From the NCBI RefSeq assembly GCF_031127805.1, contig NZ_JARXHW010000005.1, forward strand, positions 1 to 64,000: DNA of 64,000 nt, read 5' to 3'. This stretch comes from Thalassobacterium maritimum (GTDB taxonomy: Bacteria; Verrucomicrobiota; Verrucomicrobiia; Opitutales; Coraliomargaritaceae). The position numbers were made by a program, and so were the translations under genes. The notes beneath the pieces were generated by a model. It was not told the origin of the DNA, did no database searches, and worked only from the letters and a program-made list of their open reading frames with translations. Of this stretch, positions 47,496 through 57,244 are shown one piece after another (the first letter of the stretch is position 1; each line of letters begins with the position of its first letter).

Positions 47496-49502
47496 ATGTC
47501 AAACCGCCTTGCAGACGAAAGCAGCCTTTATTTACAACAACATGCTTCCAACCCAGTGGATTGGTATCCTTGGGGCGAGGAAGCCCTGAAGGCTGCCGAG
47601 GAGTCGGGGAAGCCCTTGCTGGTTTCTATCGGCTATTCGGCTTGTCACTGGTGCCACGTGATGGCGCACGAATCTTTTGAAGATGAGTACATCGCTGGCA
47701 TTATGAATAAGCATTTCATCTGCGTAAAGGTCGACCGCGAGGAGCGCCCTGATGTGGATCAAGTGTATATGGAAGCGGTGCAAATGATCCAGCAGCAGGG
47801 GGGCTGGCCGCTCAATGTATTTTGTTTGCCCGATGGGCGGCCTTTCTTTGGGGGCACTTACTTCCCGCCTGAAGATCGCGGGCAGGGGCTCATCCCTTGG
47901 CCTCAGATGTGCATGCGAATTGCCGACTTTTATAAGCGCTCCAAGGACGAGTTGATTGAAAATGCCGACGCCATTCAGAAAAACATCTTGGCAGGCACTC
48001 AAGCCTCTAGCACCGGCGGTGCATCTGGGGGCTGGAACCCTGAACTGTTGATCGAAGCAGCCGTGGGCATCTGCGGCAATCACGACGATCAATACGGCGG
48101 CTTCGGCGGCGCACCTAAATTCCCACCTTCGATGTCGCTCAATTTCTTGCGAGCCCTACGATCACAGGCTGAGCCCGAGCTCGCGCAGCGGATCGACGAC
48201 ATTTGCGGGATCACCTTGCGCGCGATGGCGCATGGGGGGCTCTTTGATCAGTTTGGCGGCGGTTTTGCGCGTTACAGTGTGGATGCGCACTGGCTGATTC
48301 CGCACTTCGAGAAGATGCTCTACGATAATGCATTGCTACTCGATGCTTACACGCGCGGCTGGCTGGACAGCCAAGATCCCCTCTACGCCGCAGTGGTGGA
48401 GGAAACTGTCGGCTGGCTCGAACGTGAAATGTCCTCGCCCGACGGAGGTTTTTGCGCCGCCCTCGATGCCGATAGCGAGGGTGAAGAGGGGCGCTACTAT
48501 GTCTGGACGCCGGAGCAGGTCGATTCCGTGCTGGGCCCCTCGCTGGCGCGCGAAGTGCGCGCCGCATATAATATTACCGCGGAGGGCAATTTTGAGCATG
48601 GCAACAGCAATCCCGCACTGGCCGAGCCCGATTTTGCTGTGCGCGAAAAATTAGCCGATGCCCGCCGCCAGCTACGCGAGCATCGTGAAGCCGAACGCGT
48701 GGCGCCAGGCCGGGATAGCAAAGTGAGCACCGCCTGGAATGGTATGTTGATTCGTGCGCTGGTGGATGCCGGTTTTTATTTTAATCGGCCCGAGTGGCTG
48801 CAGCGTGCACGTCAAGCCGCTGACTTCTTGTGGGACGCACTGGTCACAGAAAACGATGAGGGCATTCAGCTCAAAGCAGTTTATTATGCAAACGGCGGCG
48901 CACAAGTGGATGGCTTCTTGCACGATTATGCGCTGTTGGCTGAAGCTTGCCTGGCGCTGGCGTCCAAAATCGACTGGATTGAGCCTGGAGTTTCGGGCCT
49001 CTATCAGGCTCGTGCACAAGCTTGCATAGATCAGGCTTTGCAAGATTTTGCAGACCCACATTCGGTCGGTTATTATTTTACCGCTGAGCGGACCGAGACG
49101 CCCGTGGCTCGCCGTAAAGAGTGGTTTGATAATGCCACCCCTTCTGGTAACTCTGTGATGTTGCATGCCTTGAGTGGGCTCTATGCACTCACCGGTGATG
49201 CCCGCTATGCCTCGGAATTCGAACTCACCTTGCCGGCCTTCGCTGATTACGCGCGCAAAGTTGCCGCAGGCGTGGCGCACGGTCTCGAAGCCGCAGCGAC
49301 GCAGCAGGTCGGCATCGTTGTGGTCAAAGTCGGCCTAGGCGTGGATCTATCTGCCTTGCGCGATGGCCTCGCCGCGCAGTCTTGGCGCCGCTGCTTTATC
49401 CAGCAAAGCACCGACTTACCGGCCCAACAGATTCAAGTCTGCATCGGCACGCGCTGCTTCGCACCGACTGAGGACCTTGCCAAAGCAATTGCTTCAATTT
49501 AG
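47496..49502 (+). CDS. DUF255/YyaL thioredoxin-domain protein
   Basis: About 668 residues from ATG 47496 (MSNRLADESSLYLQQHASNP). An N-terminal thioredoxin-like domain with CHWCHVM and KVDREERPDVDQVYM is followed by an (alpha/alpha)6-type domain (GGFGGAPKFPPSMSL, GGLFDQFGGGFARYSVD, HFEKMLYDNALLLDAYTR). Homologues include B. subtilis YyaL and mammalian SPATA20; their function is unsettled. Divergent from mutL, with 192 bases between the starts. Confidence 0.9.
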   Translation: MSNRLADESSLYLQQHASNPVDWYPWGEEALKAAEESGKPLLVSIGYSACHWCHVMAHESFEDEYIAGIMNKHFICVKVDREERPDVDQVYMEAVQMIQQQGGWPLNVFCLPDGRPFFGGTYFPPEDRGQGLIPWPQMCMRIADFYKRSKDELIENADAIQKNILAGTQASSTGGASGGWNPELLIEAAVGICGNHDDQYGGFGGAPKFPPSMSLNFLRALRSQAEPELAQRIDDICGITLRAMAHGGLFDQFGGGFARYSVDAHWLIPHFEKMLYDNALLLDAYTRGWLDSQDPLYAAVVEETVGWLEREMSSPDGGFCAALDADSEGEEGRYYVWTPEQVDSVLGPSLAREVRAAYNITAEGNFEHGNSNPALAEPDFAVREKLADARRQLREHREAERVAPGRDSKVSTAWNGMLIRALVDAGFYFNRPEWLQRARQAADFLWDALVTENDEGIQLKAVYYANGGAQVDGFLHDYALLAEACLALASKIDWIEPGVSGLYQARAQACIDQALQDFADPHSVGYYFTAERTETPVARRKEWFDNATPSGNSVMLHALSGLYALTGDARYASEFELTLPAFADYARKVAAGVAHGLEAAATQQVGIVVVKVGLGVDLSALRDGLAAQSWRRCFIQQSTDLPAQQIQVCIGTRCFAPTEDLAKAIASI

Positions 49503-49580
49503 CGAATTCGTATTCAATGAGTTGGAGTTCCACGTAAAGCGGGGCTCCGACCTCAACTGTTAAATTTCTAATTCTTTAAA

Positions 49581-50033
49581 ATGTCCGACGATCTCCACGA
49601 GCTCTATCAGTCGATCATTCTAGATCATAACAAGCGCCCACGTCATTACGGTGCGCTTGCCGAGGCGACGCATCATGCCGAAGGCTACAATCCACTTTGC
49701 GGTGATAAGATTACAGTATTTTTGCGCATCGTAGACGATCGTATCGAAGCCATTCAATTCGAAGCAGCCTGCTGTGCCATTTGTAAGGCCAGCGCTTCGA
49801 TGATGACAGATGCCTTACAGGGCCAGAGCCTCGCAGAGGGGGAGTCGCTTCGCGAGGGAGTCAGCCGTATCTTGGATACCAATACAGACGAGAGCCCGAG
49901 TTTAGAAACAGCGGGCGAGCTCGCATCGCTCGCGGGCGTGCGTCAATTTCCCGCACGTATCAAGTGTGCGACCCTTCCCTGGCATACCTATCAAGCTGCG
50001 CTTCGTAATGAAACTGAAGCGAGCTCGGAATAG
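49581..50033 (+). CDS. sufU: SufU-type Fe-S assembly/sulfur-transfer protein
   Basis: 150 residues. The three SufU cysteine sites are present: YNPLCGDKI, FEAACCAICKASASMM and RIKCATLPWHT, with the Asp of CGDK. In the second site the usual GEGCSIS reads AACCAIC, adding a Cys on each side. SufU is a zinc-dependent sulfur acceptor from SufS in Firmicute-type systems. Here it is 44 kb from the sufCBD genes and no sufS is beside it. Its stop is directly next to that of the opposing ABM remnant. Confidence 0.92.
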   Translation: MSDDLHELYQSIILDHNKRPRHYGALAEATHHAEGYNPLCGDKITVFLRIVDDRIEAIQFEAACCAICKASASMMTDALQGQSLAEGESLREGVSRILDTNTDESPSLETAGELASLAGVRQFPARIKCATLPWHTYQAALRNETEASSE

Positions 50034-50168
50034 TCAGCTGTTGTAAGTGATGCAGCCTTCTTCCGCGCGCGTCGGCTCGATCAGCTTGATCAGTTCTGCT
50101 TGGACGAGGTCGATTTTGTCGGCCTTGGCGTGAATGTTGGCTACGATGGTGAGTTTTTGTGATGACAT
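50034..50168 (-). pseudogene. Truncated ABM-domain (monooxygenase-like) remnant
   Basis: A 44-codon minus-strand frame opens at ATG 50166-50168 and reads MSSQKLTIVANIHAKADK, then LIKLIEPTRAEEGCITYNS and stop. This is the N-terminal half of an antibiotic-biosynthesis-monooxygenase (ABM) domain, which is normally about 95-100 residues; the second half (typically Y...D....F...E.W) is missing. Its stop (50034-50036) abuts the sufU stop, suggesting a deletion that brought the two together. Too short to form the ABM dimer fold on its own. Confidence 0.7.
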
Positions 50169-50206
50169 AAGTATATTGCTAAGAGTGATAGCTTGAGCTG
50201 CTTGCT

Positions 50207-52945
50207 TTACTCGAAGAGCGGAATTAAATTTCGCGGGTCGTAGAGGGAGCGAATCTTTTGCTGATCGGGGGTGCCGGTGAGTTCGAACTCTAGTAGGTTG
50301 GTCAGGGGCTTGGTGATGAGGTCGCTGATCTTTTTTATGTTGGAGTCTGACTTGCCGAAATTTCCGAAGAGGGAGAGCTTGAGCCGCATGTTGAGTGCTT
50401 GATTGCTTAAGTTCAGACTGCCGAGGGCGGTAATCTGGGTGCGGGTGCCATCGATGCGCAAAGGATCAAAGGTGACGAGTTCGTTTTGATAGTGGAAATT
50501 GCCACGCAATAAGTTGAGGTTAAATGAGGTGAAGTTGAATTGGGTGTTTTGCAGAATCTTCGAGAGCGGGCCGAGTAACTGAATGGTGCCGAGCTGCTCA
50601 TTACGGATTTCGATCTGTCCGAAGCCCGCGTGTCGCAGTGGGTCTTCGGCCGGGCCTTGACCATTCAGTTGTAGGTCGATGCGCGCGGGCTCTCGCGCTG
50701 AGGGCTGCGAGCTGTTGCTGCTGGTGCTTTGTAGCTTGGTTTCGAGATTGTCTAATTGTGGCAGACTCTGAATTGCTTGGTTCTGGTCGGCGTCTTGGAG
50801 GGTAAATTGATAATTGAGCGTGCTGGCGCCTGATTTCGGGGTATGAATATCAATTTGCGCAAGGCCTTGGCCGTCGGCATAGCCGAGCTCGACCTGACGC
50901 AGTTGTGTGAGGGTGGAGCGCCCATAGAGGTCGAAGCTGAGGTAGTCGAGAGGCACGCCTTTGAATGTGAGCGGGCTGTCGAGTTTTGCAGTTAAGTCGA
51001 AGTAAGTTTGGTCTGCATATTCGGGGTATTGGCTATTAAAAATAGCCCCTTCGAATCGCGTAATGGGTAAATCCTCGGTCTGAAAGTCGGCGATGATTTG
51101 AGAGACATTCCCCTTAAATATTTTGGCGGCATCTTCGAGGGTGAGCTTGGCCGTCATGTCGATGCGCAGCGAGATCGGTCCCTTGCCGTCGCCCATGCGT
51201 GAGCTGAAGGCTAGATTTCCTTTTGCCCAGCCTGGGCCGCTGCGGGTACGTATGTTGCGCAGTTCGCAATAGGGGCCGCGTCCGCGAACGATGAGTTCGG
51301 CTTCGTCGAAGGCGATATCGCTGTACATGGCATTATGTGCTTCGGCATGGCCATAGTAAAGGTCGGCAGCTTTGCGCTGGCTGTTGCCGTAGATGATGAA
51401 ATCGCCGAGACTGTAGTCGGTGCGACTGAAGTCGAAATCTCTAAAAATCGCTGTCCACCAGCGAGGTAGCAGAGTGTTGTATTCGTAAGGCACCGCGGAT
51501 CCCAGTAGGGTGAGTTTGTAATCTTTGCTCTGGGTGTTGAGTTTGAATTTTAGGTCAAGCCATTGTCGCTGACGCTGAAGACTTAGTTTTCGGATCTCGA
51601 ACTGACCGCTTTGATAGCTGGCGTGAGCTTTAATATGGTCGAAGCTGATTTGGTCGATTTGTAGATTGTTGACTTGTGCCTTTAGTTCGGCCTGCTGCAG
51701 TTCGAAGCCGGGGGCTAAATCTATCTGTAGATCGAGGTAGGGGGGTGTCTCGTAGCTAATGTCCGGGAGCCGTGCATGCAGAGCTTCTGGGCTGAGTATA
51801 CTCAGATCGACACTGCCGCGGGCGCGCACATGCCCGCTCCGGCTTTGTGCATTGACTTGACCGCTGAGGTCGATGGCACCGTCTAAGCTGCGTGTAGATC
51901 CGTGAAAAGTGAGTTCTGGGTAGTGGGCGGGATCAATTTGCAGGGTGGGGGCGTCGAGTTCGAAGTCTTGGAGCTTGATTTGCTCGGCGGCCAAATTGAC
52001 CGGGGGCCACTGCCCAGCAAGTGCACCGCTGAGTTCTACCGGGGGGAATTCTGCACTGAGGCTCTTGGTGTGGATTTGGTAACGAGGTATTTCGAGTTGT
52101 GTGGCCGTCAGTCGCGGGGCCGAGAGTGGGCGTATCTGGTCGCCTTGCAGTTGGATATGTGCTTTCAGTTGGACCTGTTCTGCACGCACTTCCGGGTGTT
52201 GCAACAGACGGCTACTCAAGTGTAGGTCGATTTCTTGGTGCTGTGCATCAATCAGCTTGAATTTAAAGCTAAGGGTCGGGTTTTTGAAGAAATTGATGCG
52301 CTGCTTATACTGTGATAGCTTGGCCACCTGTTGGTAGAAAGTTTGAATGTGTTCGCTGAGATCGATCTCTTGAAGCTTTAGCTGGAGCAGGCGGGCGCTC
52401 GGCTGTTTGCTTGAGCTGGCCGTCGCTTGGGTCTGGAAGCTGCCACGTAAGTGAATTTGATCGTGTAGGGCGGCGAAGCGTTCGATGTTCCAATTTCCTT
52501 CTTCGGGCGCTAGACGAAAGGCAATGCGTTCGAGGAGCCGGCTGTGGTATCCATCGGGCGAATACACTGAAGGAATGTAGAGGGTGCCCCCAGTTACGGT
52601 TAGACTGGTGGGGGTGGGGAGCTGTTTGAAGCCTTGCCACTTGAGGGCGAGCTCTAAGCTGTCGGCCTCTAGTAGGTTTTGCTGAATGGTCTTGGTGCGC
52701 ACTTTGACGCCCAGTAATTTCAGAGAGCCGTCTAGCTGCACCCGAAATTCGTCGGCTTCGACTTGCAGACCAGGAGGCAGTTTTTGAGCCAAGCTCTGCT
52801 GGGCCCACTCAGAGGGCAATGGCAGGTGACCATAGATGATGAGGCAGCCCACGATGAGTGCCTGCGCTATGAATAGAAGTAGTAGTCCTGTGTCGAGAAA
52901 TAGCTCCAGCAGGAGGCTGAGGCGGAGCTTTCTTAAGAGTGCCAT
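50207..52945 (-). CDS. AsmA/TamB-like large envelope protein
   Basis: 912 residues. One N-terminal membrane helix (about 12-38, LLELFLDTGLLLLFIAQALIVGCLI), then a very long stretch of short beta strands typical of AsmA/DUF3971-like proteins (LQVEADEFRVQLDGSLKLLGVKVRT; RGRGPYCELRNIRTRSGPGWAKGNLAF; and near the end ALGSLNLSNQALNMRLKLSLFG). Such proteins form periplasmic grooves that are thought to move phospholipid between membranes. Last gene of the Gld-like ABC operon, 12 bases past the DUF4340 gene. Confidence 0.75.
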   Translation of the reverse strand: MALLRKLRLSLLLELFLDTGLLLLFIAQALIVGCLIIYGHLPLPSEWAQQSLAQKLPPGLQVEADEFRVQLDGSLKLLGVKVRTKTIQQNLLEADSLELALKWQGFKQLPTPTSLTVTGGTLYIPSVYSPDGYHSRLLERIAFRLAPEEGNWNIERFAALHDQIHLRGSFQTQATASSSKQPSARLLQLKLQEIDLSEHIQTFYQQVAKLSQYKQRINFFKNPTLSFKFKLIDAQHQEIDLHLSSRLLQHPEVRAEQVQLKAHIQLQGDQIRPLSAPRLTATQLEIPRYQIHTKSLSAEFPPVELSGALAGQWPPVNLAAEQIKLQDFELDAPTLQIDPAHYPELTFHGSTRSLDGAIDLSGQVNAQSRSGHVRARGSVDLSILSPEALHARLPDISYETPPYLDLQIDLAPGFELQQAELKAQVNNLQIDQISFDHIKAHASYQSGQFEIRKLSLQRQRQWLDLKFKLNTQSKDYKLTLLGSAVPYEYNTLLPRWWTAIFRDFDFSRTDYSLGDFIIYGNSQRKAADLYYGHAEAHNAMYSDIAFDEAELIVRGRGPYCELRNIRTRSGPGWAKGNLAFSSRMGDGKGPISLRIDMTAKLTLEDAAKIFKGNVSQIIADFQTEDLPITRFEGAIFNSQYPEYADQTYFDLTAKLDSPLTFKGVPLDYLSFDLYGRSTLTQLRQVELGYADGQGLAQIDIHTPKSGASTLNYQFTLQDADQNQAIQSLPQLDNLETKLQSTSSNSSQPSAREPARIDLQLNGQGPAEDPLRHAGFGQIEIRNEQLGTIQLLGPLSKILQNTQFNFTSFNLNLLRGNFHYQNELVTFDPLRIDGTRTQITALGSLNLSNQALNMRLKLSLFGNFGKSDSNIKKISDLITKPLTNLLEFELTGTPDQQKIRSLYDPRNLIPLFE

Positions 52946-52957
52946 GCGACGGGCCGA

Positions 52958-54934
52958 TTATTCTGACAGTTCCGTCTCGATCGGTTGTGGGGCTGTCAAG
53001 GGCGCTGGAGTGGCCGGAGTGGTGACTGCATTGCCATCGACTTCGGGGGGTGTTTCCATGTCGTCGGTGAGCTCGTAGAGCGCGTCAATCAGTGGCTGTG
53101 GGATCTCGAAAATGGCATTGTGCTGTTTGGAGCCGGCGACTTGTATCGTGCCGGATAGGCGCTTGGTGAATACGTATTCACGCATTTCTGTGCGGTCCGT
53201 GTCGCCACCTGGAAGTTGGATGGTGGCGCTGAGCTTAAACTTCCAGGGCAGTGATTTCTCGGAGTCGATGGGGTAGGCCTCTGCATAGCGGTCTAGTAGG
53301 TAGCTCTTTACCTTAAATTCGCGAATGGAGTCGATTAATACGCGAATGTGCGGGCCGCGTTGGCCTTCGAGTTGTTCTAGTAAATTGTCCCAGCGAATGC
53401 TGTCTTGTGGTAATGTATAATCGAATACGCTCTCTCCGCTCTCTAAGTTGGTGAGTTGTAGCGAGCGAATGCGTGCGGATGAGGGCAGCTTTTCGAGCGT
53501 GCGATTACGATAGTAGGAAGTGTTGAGCGGCACCATTTGTAAGGTGGGGCGTCGCTCGACTTGGAATATAAAATCGGCTTGATTGGTCTTTGCATAGAGT
53601 GCCGCGTTGGCATCTTCGCTATCATCTTCGGGGTGTGCCAAAGTCAGTGTGAGTGGCTCGCCCTGTGTGAAGCTGAGTGTGATTACACGGCGTGGCTGAT
53701 TGAAGCCGAGCCGTTCTGTGTCGGTGGGAGTGGGGGCGTCCACTGCGAAGCCACTGGCGCGCATGCTGGAGAGGTCGTCCATGAGCTGTTCGATAATAGC
53801 GGGGTCGGCGCGGTGTGGCTGAATCTCGTCTTCACCCTTGCTTTCCAATACTTGCCAGTCGTGTTCACCAGTCTCGAGCTTTTGGAGTCGGATCTTACGA
53901 CCGTTTTCGGAGATGTTAATCGCTGAGAGTAAGCGGTGGTCGAAGTTGACGAAGTTACGCTCGCGCAAGGCTTCCTGTGCTTCACGCAGAGCATCGAAGG
54001 GGCGGGCCATGAGAGTGAAAATTGCGGGATTGTCTTCCAGCTTGGCGTAGTATTGAGGTGGGCCTTTGGCGTTGCTGGCTAGATTGCCAATGATCAGTGT
54101 TTGTCGACGCTTATTGCCGTGAATTGTTACCTGCATTAAGGGCGTTTCCAGGCCTTGTAGGATGGGGTCGGATTCGTTGCCTTCGATGAAACGCACCACT
54201 TTGGCGGCGGTGAGTGTGTTGATGGTATTATCCACCAATGCCGGGTCGGCCTTGGCCGCGAGGGGAGCTTCGAAGCGCCACTCTCCATTGTTGCGGGCGA
54301 GGCGTACTTTGAGTGAGCTGCCATCGGCGGTGCTTTCGGAGCGGATTTGTAGCCCGAGTGCTTCGACTTCGAAGACGGGGATGTCAAAAATCTCGCGGGT
54401 TCGTAGGTCGTTGAGATCGACCAGCAGGCCGTCGATGATTTGTCGGTTGACGACGAAAATCTCGCGCTCATCGGGGCCGAGTAGGTAGACGTTGTTGCCG
54501 ATTTCAGTGAGTGTGCCGATACTGAGTGAGATCGTTTGCTGGCCTTCTGCGATCACGAGTCGCAGTAAAGGATCTTCCAGTCCGTAGTCGGCTAAGCTCT
54601 GGCCTGATTTTTCAATTTCATCGACTGCAAAGGAGGCGTCTTCTTCGAGGAATTGTAGTTGGTTGAGTATACGATTGATCGCAAAGTAATTGGCCGACCA
54701 TTCCATGGGCTGGGTAATCGTCCACGTAGAACCTTTGCGCTCGAGTATACGCGGGGTCTCCAGGCCGCGTCCGTGTAATTCGATGCGGTCGGCATCCAGT
54801 AGTTCGCGTCCGATCTGGCCCGAGAGCCCGCCGGGCTCGGCTTGCACTTGTTTGGCTTGTTTACCGAGGTAGGCGATTAAGCCGAAGGTGATGACGTTGA
54901 GCGCGAGTAGAAAGACTGTAAATTTGAAGCGCAT
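52958..54934 (-). CDS. DUF4340 domain protein
   Basis: 658 residues. Single N-terminal helix (FTVFLLALNVITFGLIAYL) and repeated DUF4340-type beta modules (IELHGRGLETPRILERKGSTWTITQPM; LKVRLARNNGEWRFEAPLAAKADPALVD; LQKLETGEHDWQVLESKGEDEI). DUF4340 proteins are regularly encoded behind GldG-like proteins in ABC export operons; the role is unknown, presumably periplasmic. It lies 4 bases past the GldG-like stop. Confidence 0.85.
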   Translation of the reverse strand: MRFKFTVFLLALNVITFGLIAYLGKQAKQVQAEPGGLSGQIGRELLDADRIELHGRGLETPRILERKGSTWTITQPMEWSANYFAINRILNQLQFLEEDASFAVDEIEKSGQSLADYGLEDPLLRLVIAEGQQTISLSIGTLTEIGNNVYLLGPDEREIFVVNRQIIDGLLVDLNDLRTREIFDIPVFEVEALGLQIRSESTADGSSLKVRLARNNGEWRFEAPLAAKADPALVDNTINTLTAAKVVRFIEGNESDPILQGLETPLMQVTIHGNKRRQTLIIGNLASNAKGPPQYYAKLEDNPAIFTLMARPFDALREAQEALRERNFVNFDHRLLSAINISENGRKIRLQKLETGEHDWQVLESKGEDEIQPHRADPAIIEQLMDDLSSMRASGFAVDAPTPTDTERLGFNQPRRVITLSFTQGEPLTLTLAHPEDDSEDANAALYAKTNQADFIFQVERRPTLQMVPLNTSYYRNRTLEKLPSSARIRSLQLTNLESGESVFDYTLPQDSIRWDNLLEQLEGQRGPHIRVLIDSIREFKVKSYLLDRYAEAYPIDSEKSLPWKFKLSATIQLPGGDTDRTEMREYVFTKRLSGTIQVAGSKQHNAIFEIPQPLIDALYELTDDMETPPEVDGNAVTTPATPAPLTAPQPIETELSE

Positions 54935-54938
54935 GTTC

Positions 54939-56420
54939 TTAGCGGCGGCGGATGAGATAGATGAGCAGACCTAGCAGCGCGGTGGCGCCAGGTATAATTG
55001 CGAAGTAGATCAGTGTGCGATTGAGGTCTCGCTCGCTCATGACGACTTGATAGCTTTCGAGCGGGCGGGTGGCGATTTTTAGTAAGCTGTTTTTGGAGAG
55101 TGCCCAGTTGACGGAATTAAAGAATAAGGTGCGGTTACCGAAGGCGCGCAGTCGATTGTTGGTAATGAAGTCGGAGTTGCCGAAGGCCACAAAGCGTCCT
55201 CCGGGGATGTTGATTCCGAGTTCTGTGCCAGCGGTGCGTGTGGATACGGTGGCAATGGTGATGGGCCCCTTGAGGTCACGGCCCGCGTCGAATTGAATCG
55301 GGTCTTGCGTGCGGTAGTCGCGTTCGCCCCAGCTCTGATCGGAGGTTCCGATGATCTGTGTTACCTTGAGGCGTGGGTCTTTGAGCGAGCCGGGATCGGT
55401 GCGCATGGGGCGTGGTTGCCCGAAGAGTGCAGTGATTTGGTAGTCGACCAATAAGTTGGTGATGGGGTGCTCGGCGAAGCGTCGAATAATCAGATCGCCC
55501 CCTTGGGAACGGAAATCGGGGCCGTCGTCGACGACCACCATGTCGTCGGCCATGACGCCCCAGTCGTAAAAGAGTTCTTCCATGCCATGGCGACGTCCAG
55601 GATCGACAAATACGATCATGCGCCCGTTGCGCTCGTTCATATAGCGGCGTAGTTTCTCAACTTCTTCGGGCAGTAGGCTGGCCTGTGGCGACGGCACCAC
55701 GATCAAATCGGCGTCCGCGGGCACGTTCTCATCGACTGCCAGGTCGAGGGTGGCGAGTTTGTAGTTGCGCTCGCGTAGAAAGGCTTCGAGTTGCGACAGC
55801 CCGCGCAGTGGGTCGACATCGTCGAGACGCATTTCACCGTGGCCGACTAGGAAATAGATTTTGTCTTCGTCCTTGGAGGACACATCGATGATGGCGGAGG
55901 TGATCGCCTTTTCGCCTCGAAAGCCAGCGATTGTGTTGTCTTTGACTTCGTAGAGGTCGGCCTGGCGAATCTCGCGAGTGCGATCCCCCATGGCGACTAG
56001 AATGATGTTCTCTTGGGTGAGATTATATTTGTTGGCGAGTTCCTGGGCGCGCTTACGCTGGCGGTATATGTCAACGAATTCGATATGGATGTAGGCCTTT
56101 CCTTCGTGCATGCCCGCGGCTTCATATTCACGGAAAAGTTTGCGCAAGTGCTGGTGGACCTGTTGTTGCTCGGCGACATCTGGATTGTTGGGGATGGTGA
56201 CGATAATGTCGACGGGCTCCTCGAGTTCGCGGATGTAAGCCTTCGACTCGGGGGCAAGGGTATAGCTGCCCGACTGTGTGAGGTCGATACGTTCGTAGTA
56301 TTTAGCTGCGAGGAAATTGAGCGAAGCGATCAGGCACAGTCCTAAGATGATCTGCATCGAGCGATTGGCGATGCGGAAGCGGCGTGCGACGCGGTATTCG
56401 TTGAAACGGTTGATTTGCAT
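54939..56420 (-). CDS. GldG-like ABC-associated periplasmic protein
   Basis: 493 residues. N-terminal helix near 25-40, a large GldG/IFT52-like domain (DLTQSGSYTLAPESKAYIRELEEPVDIIVTI, KIYFLVGHGEMRLDDVDPLRGLSQLEAFLRERNYKL) and a C-terminal helix (IYFAIIPGATALLGLLIYLIRRR). In Bacteroidetes GldG works with GldA and GldF in gliding; here, with no other gld gene, it is probably part of a general exporter. It lies 19 bases after the permease gene. Confidence 0.88.
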   Translation of the reverse strand: MQINRFNEYRVARRFRIANRSMQIILGLCLIASLNFLAAKYYERIDLTQSGSYTLAPESKAYIRELEEPVDIIVTIPNNPDVAEQQQVHQHLRKLFREYEAAGMHEGKAYIHIEFVDIYRQRKRAQELANKYNLTQENIILVAMGDRTREIRQADLYEVKDNTIAGFRGEKAITSAIIDVSSKDEDKIYFLVGHGEMRLDDVDPLRGLSQLEAFLRERNYKLATLDLAVDENVPADADLIVVPSPQASLLPEEVEKLRRYMNERNGRMIVFVDPGRRHGMEELFYDWGVMADDMVVVDDGPDFRSQGGDLIIRRFAEHPITNLLVDYQITALFGQPRPMRTDPGSLKDPRLKVTQIIGTSDQSWGERDYRTQDPIQFDAGRDLKGPITIATVSTRTAGTELGINIPGGRFVAFGNSDFITNNRLRAFGNRTLFFNSVNWALSKNSLLKIATRPLESYQVVMSERDLNRTLIYFAIIPGATALLGLLIYLIRRR

Positions 56421-56439
56421 CAGAAAATGGAAGCGCGGT

Positions 56440-57204
56440 TTAGGCTTTCGCCTCGATCACTAGAGTGGAGAGGCCCAGCAGTAGAAAGGTGGTGCTGGCG
56501 TAGTAGAAAAAGGGGCGTGTATCGATAATGCCGCGTGAGAAGTCGTCTAAGTGCTCAAAGATCTGGAGGTAATTGACGGTGGCGACGACCCAGGAGGAGA
56601 GCTGCCCGCCGGTATCCGCGAGATTGCCCATTTGCTGTCCTCCGATGATGACTACAAATAGCGTGGTGAAGGTTAGCATGCCGGCCACTAACTGACTGCG
56701 TGTTACGCTACTGGCAAAGATCCCTATCGAGATGAAGAGCAGTCCGCTGGTCGCTAAAAAGAGGAAGCTGCCTGCCAGTGGAGCGAGCTCTAAGAGTGCG
56801 CCACTCTCGGCGGCATGCGGATACAGCTTCTGGGTGAGGAAGGGGAAGCCAATCGTGAGCACCCATAGCAACATGTAGAATAGATAGGCGCCGGCAAATT
56901 TACTTAAAACGACGGCGACGCGCGAAGTCGGCGTCGTCATGAGCGTATCGAGTGTGCCAATGCTGCGCTCGCCCGCAATGCTACGCATGGTGAGCAGAGG
57001 CACTACGAAGAAGACAGGGATCCAGAAAATACTGAAGAATTGAACGGTCGGAAGCACTTCCGAGGGGGTGTTGACCATGCCGCGCAAGATGGCCCAGTAA
57101 AGGAAGCCCATCAGGCTGAGAAACAGCACTGCCGCAATATAGGTGGGCGGGCTGATAAACAACATGCGTAGCTCGTGCTTAAGAAGGATGAAAAAATGGC
57201 GCAT
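56440..57204 (-). CDS. ABC-2 type permease (GldF-like)
   Basis: 254 residues with six predicted membrane helices. TMRSIAGERSIGTLDTLMTTPTSRVAVVLSKF is the typical ABC-2 coupling segment. It pairs with the ATPase encoded 40 bases upstream and the GldG-like protein downstream. Transport substrate unknown. Confidence 0.9.
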   Translation of the reverse strand: MRHFFILLKHELRMLFISPPTYIAAVLFLSLMGFLYWAILRGMVNTPSEVLPTVQFFSIFWIPVFFVVPLLTMRSIAGERSIGTLDTLMTTPTSRVAVVLSKFAGAYLFYMLLWVLTIGFPFLTQKLYPHAAESGALLELAPLAGSFLFLATSGLLFISIGIFASSVTRSQLVAGMLTFTTLFVVIIGGQQMGNLADTGGQLSSWVVATVNYLQIFEHLDDFSRGIIDTRPFFYYASTTFLLLGLSTLVIEAKA

Positions 57205-57244
57205 CTTTTAAATGACGGATGGAAAATGATTGATGACTGACGGG

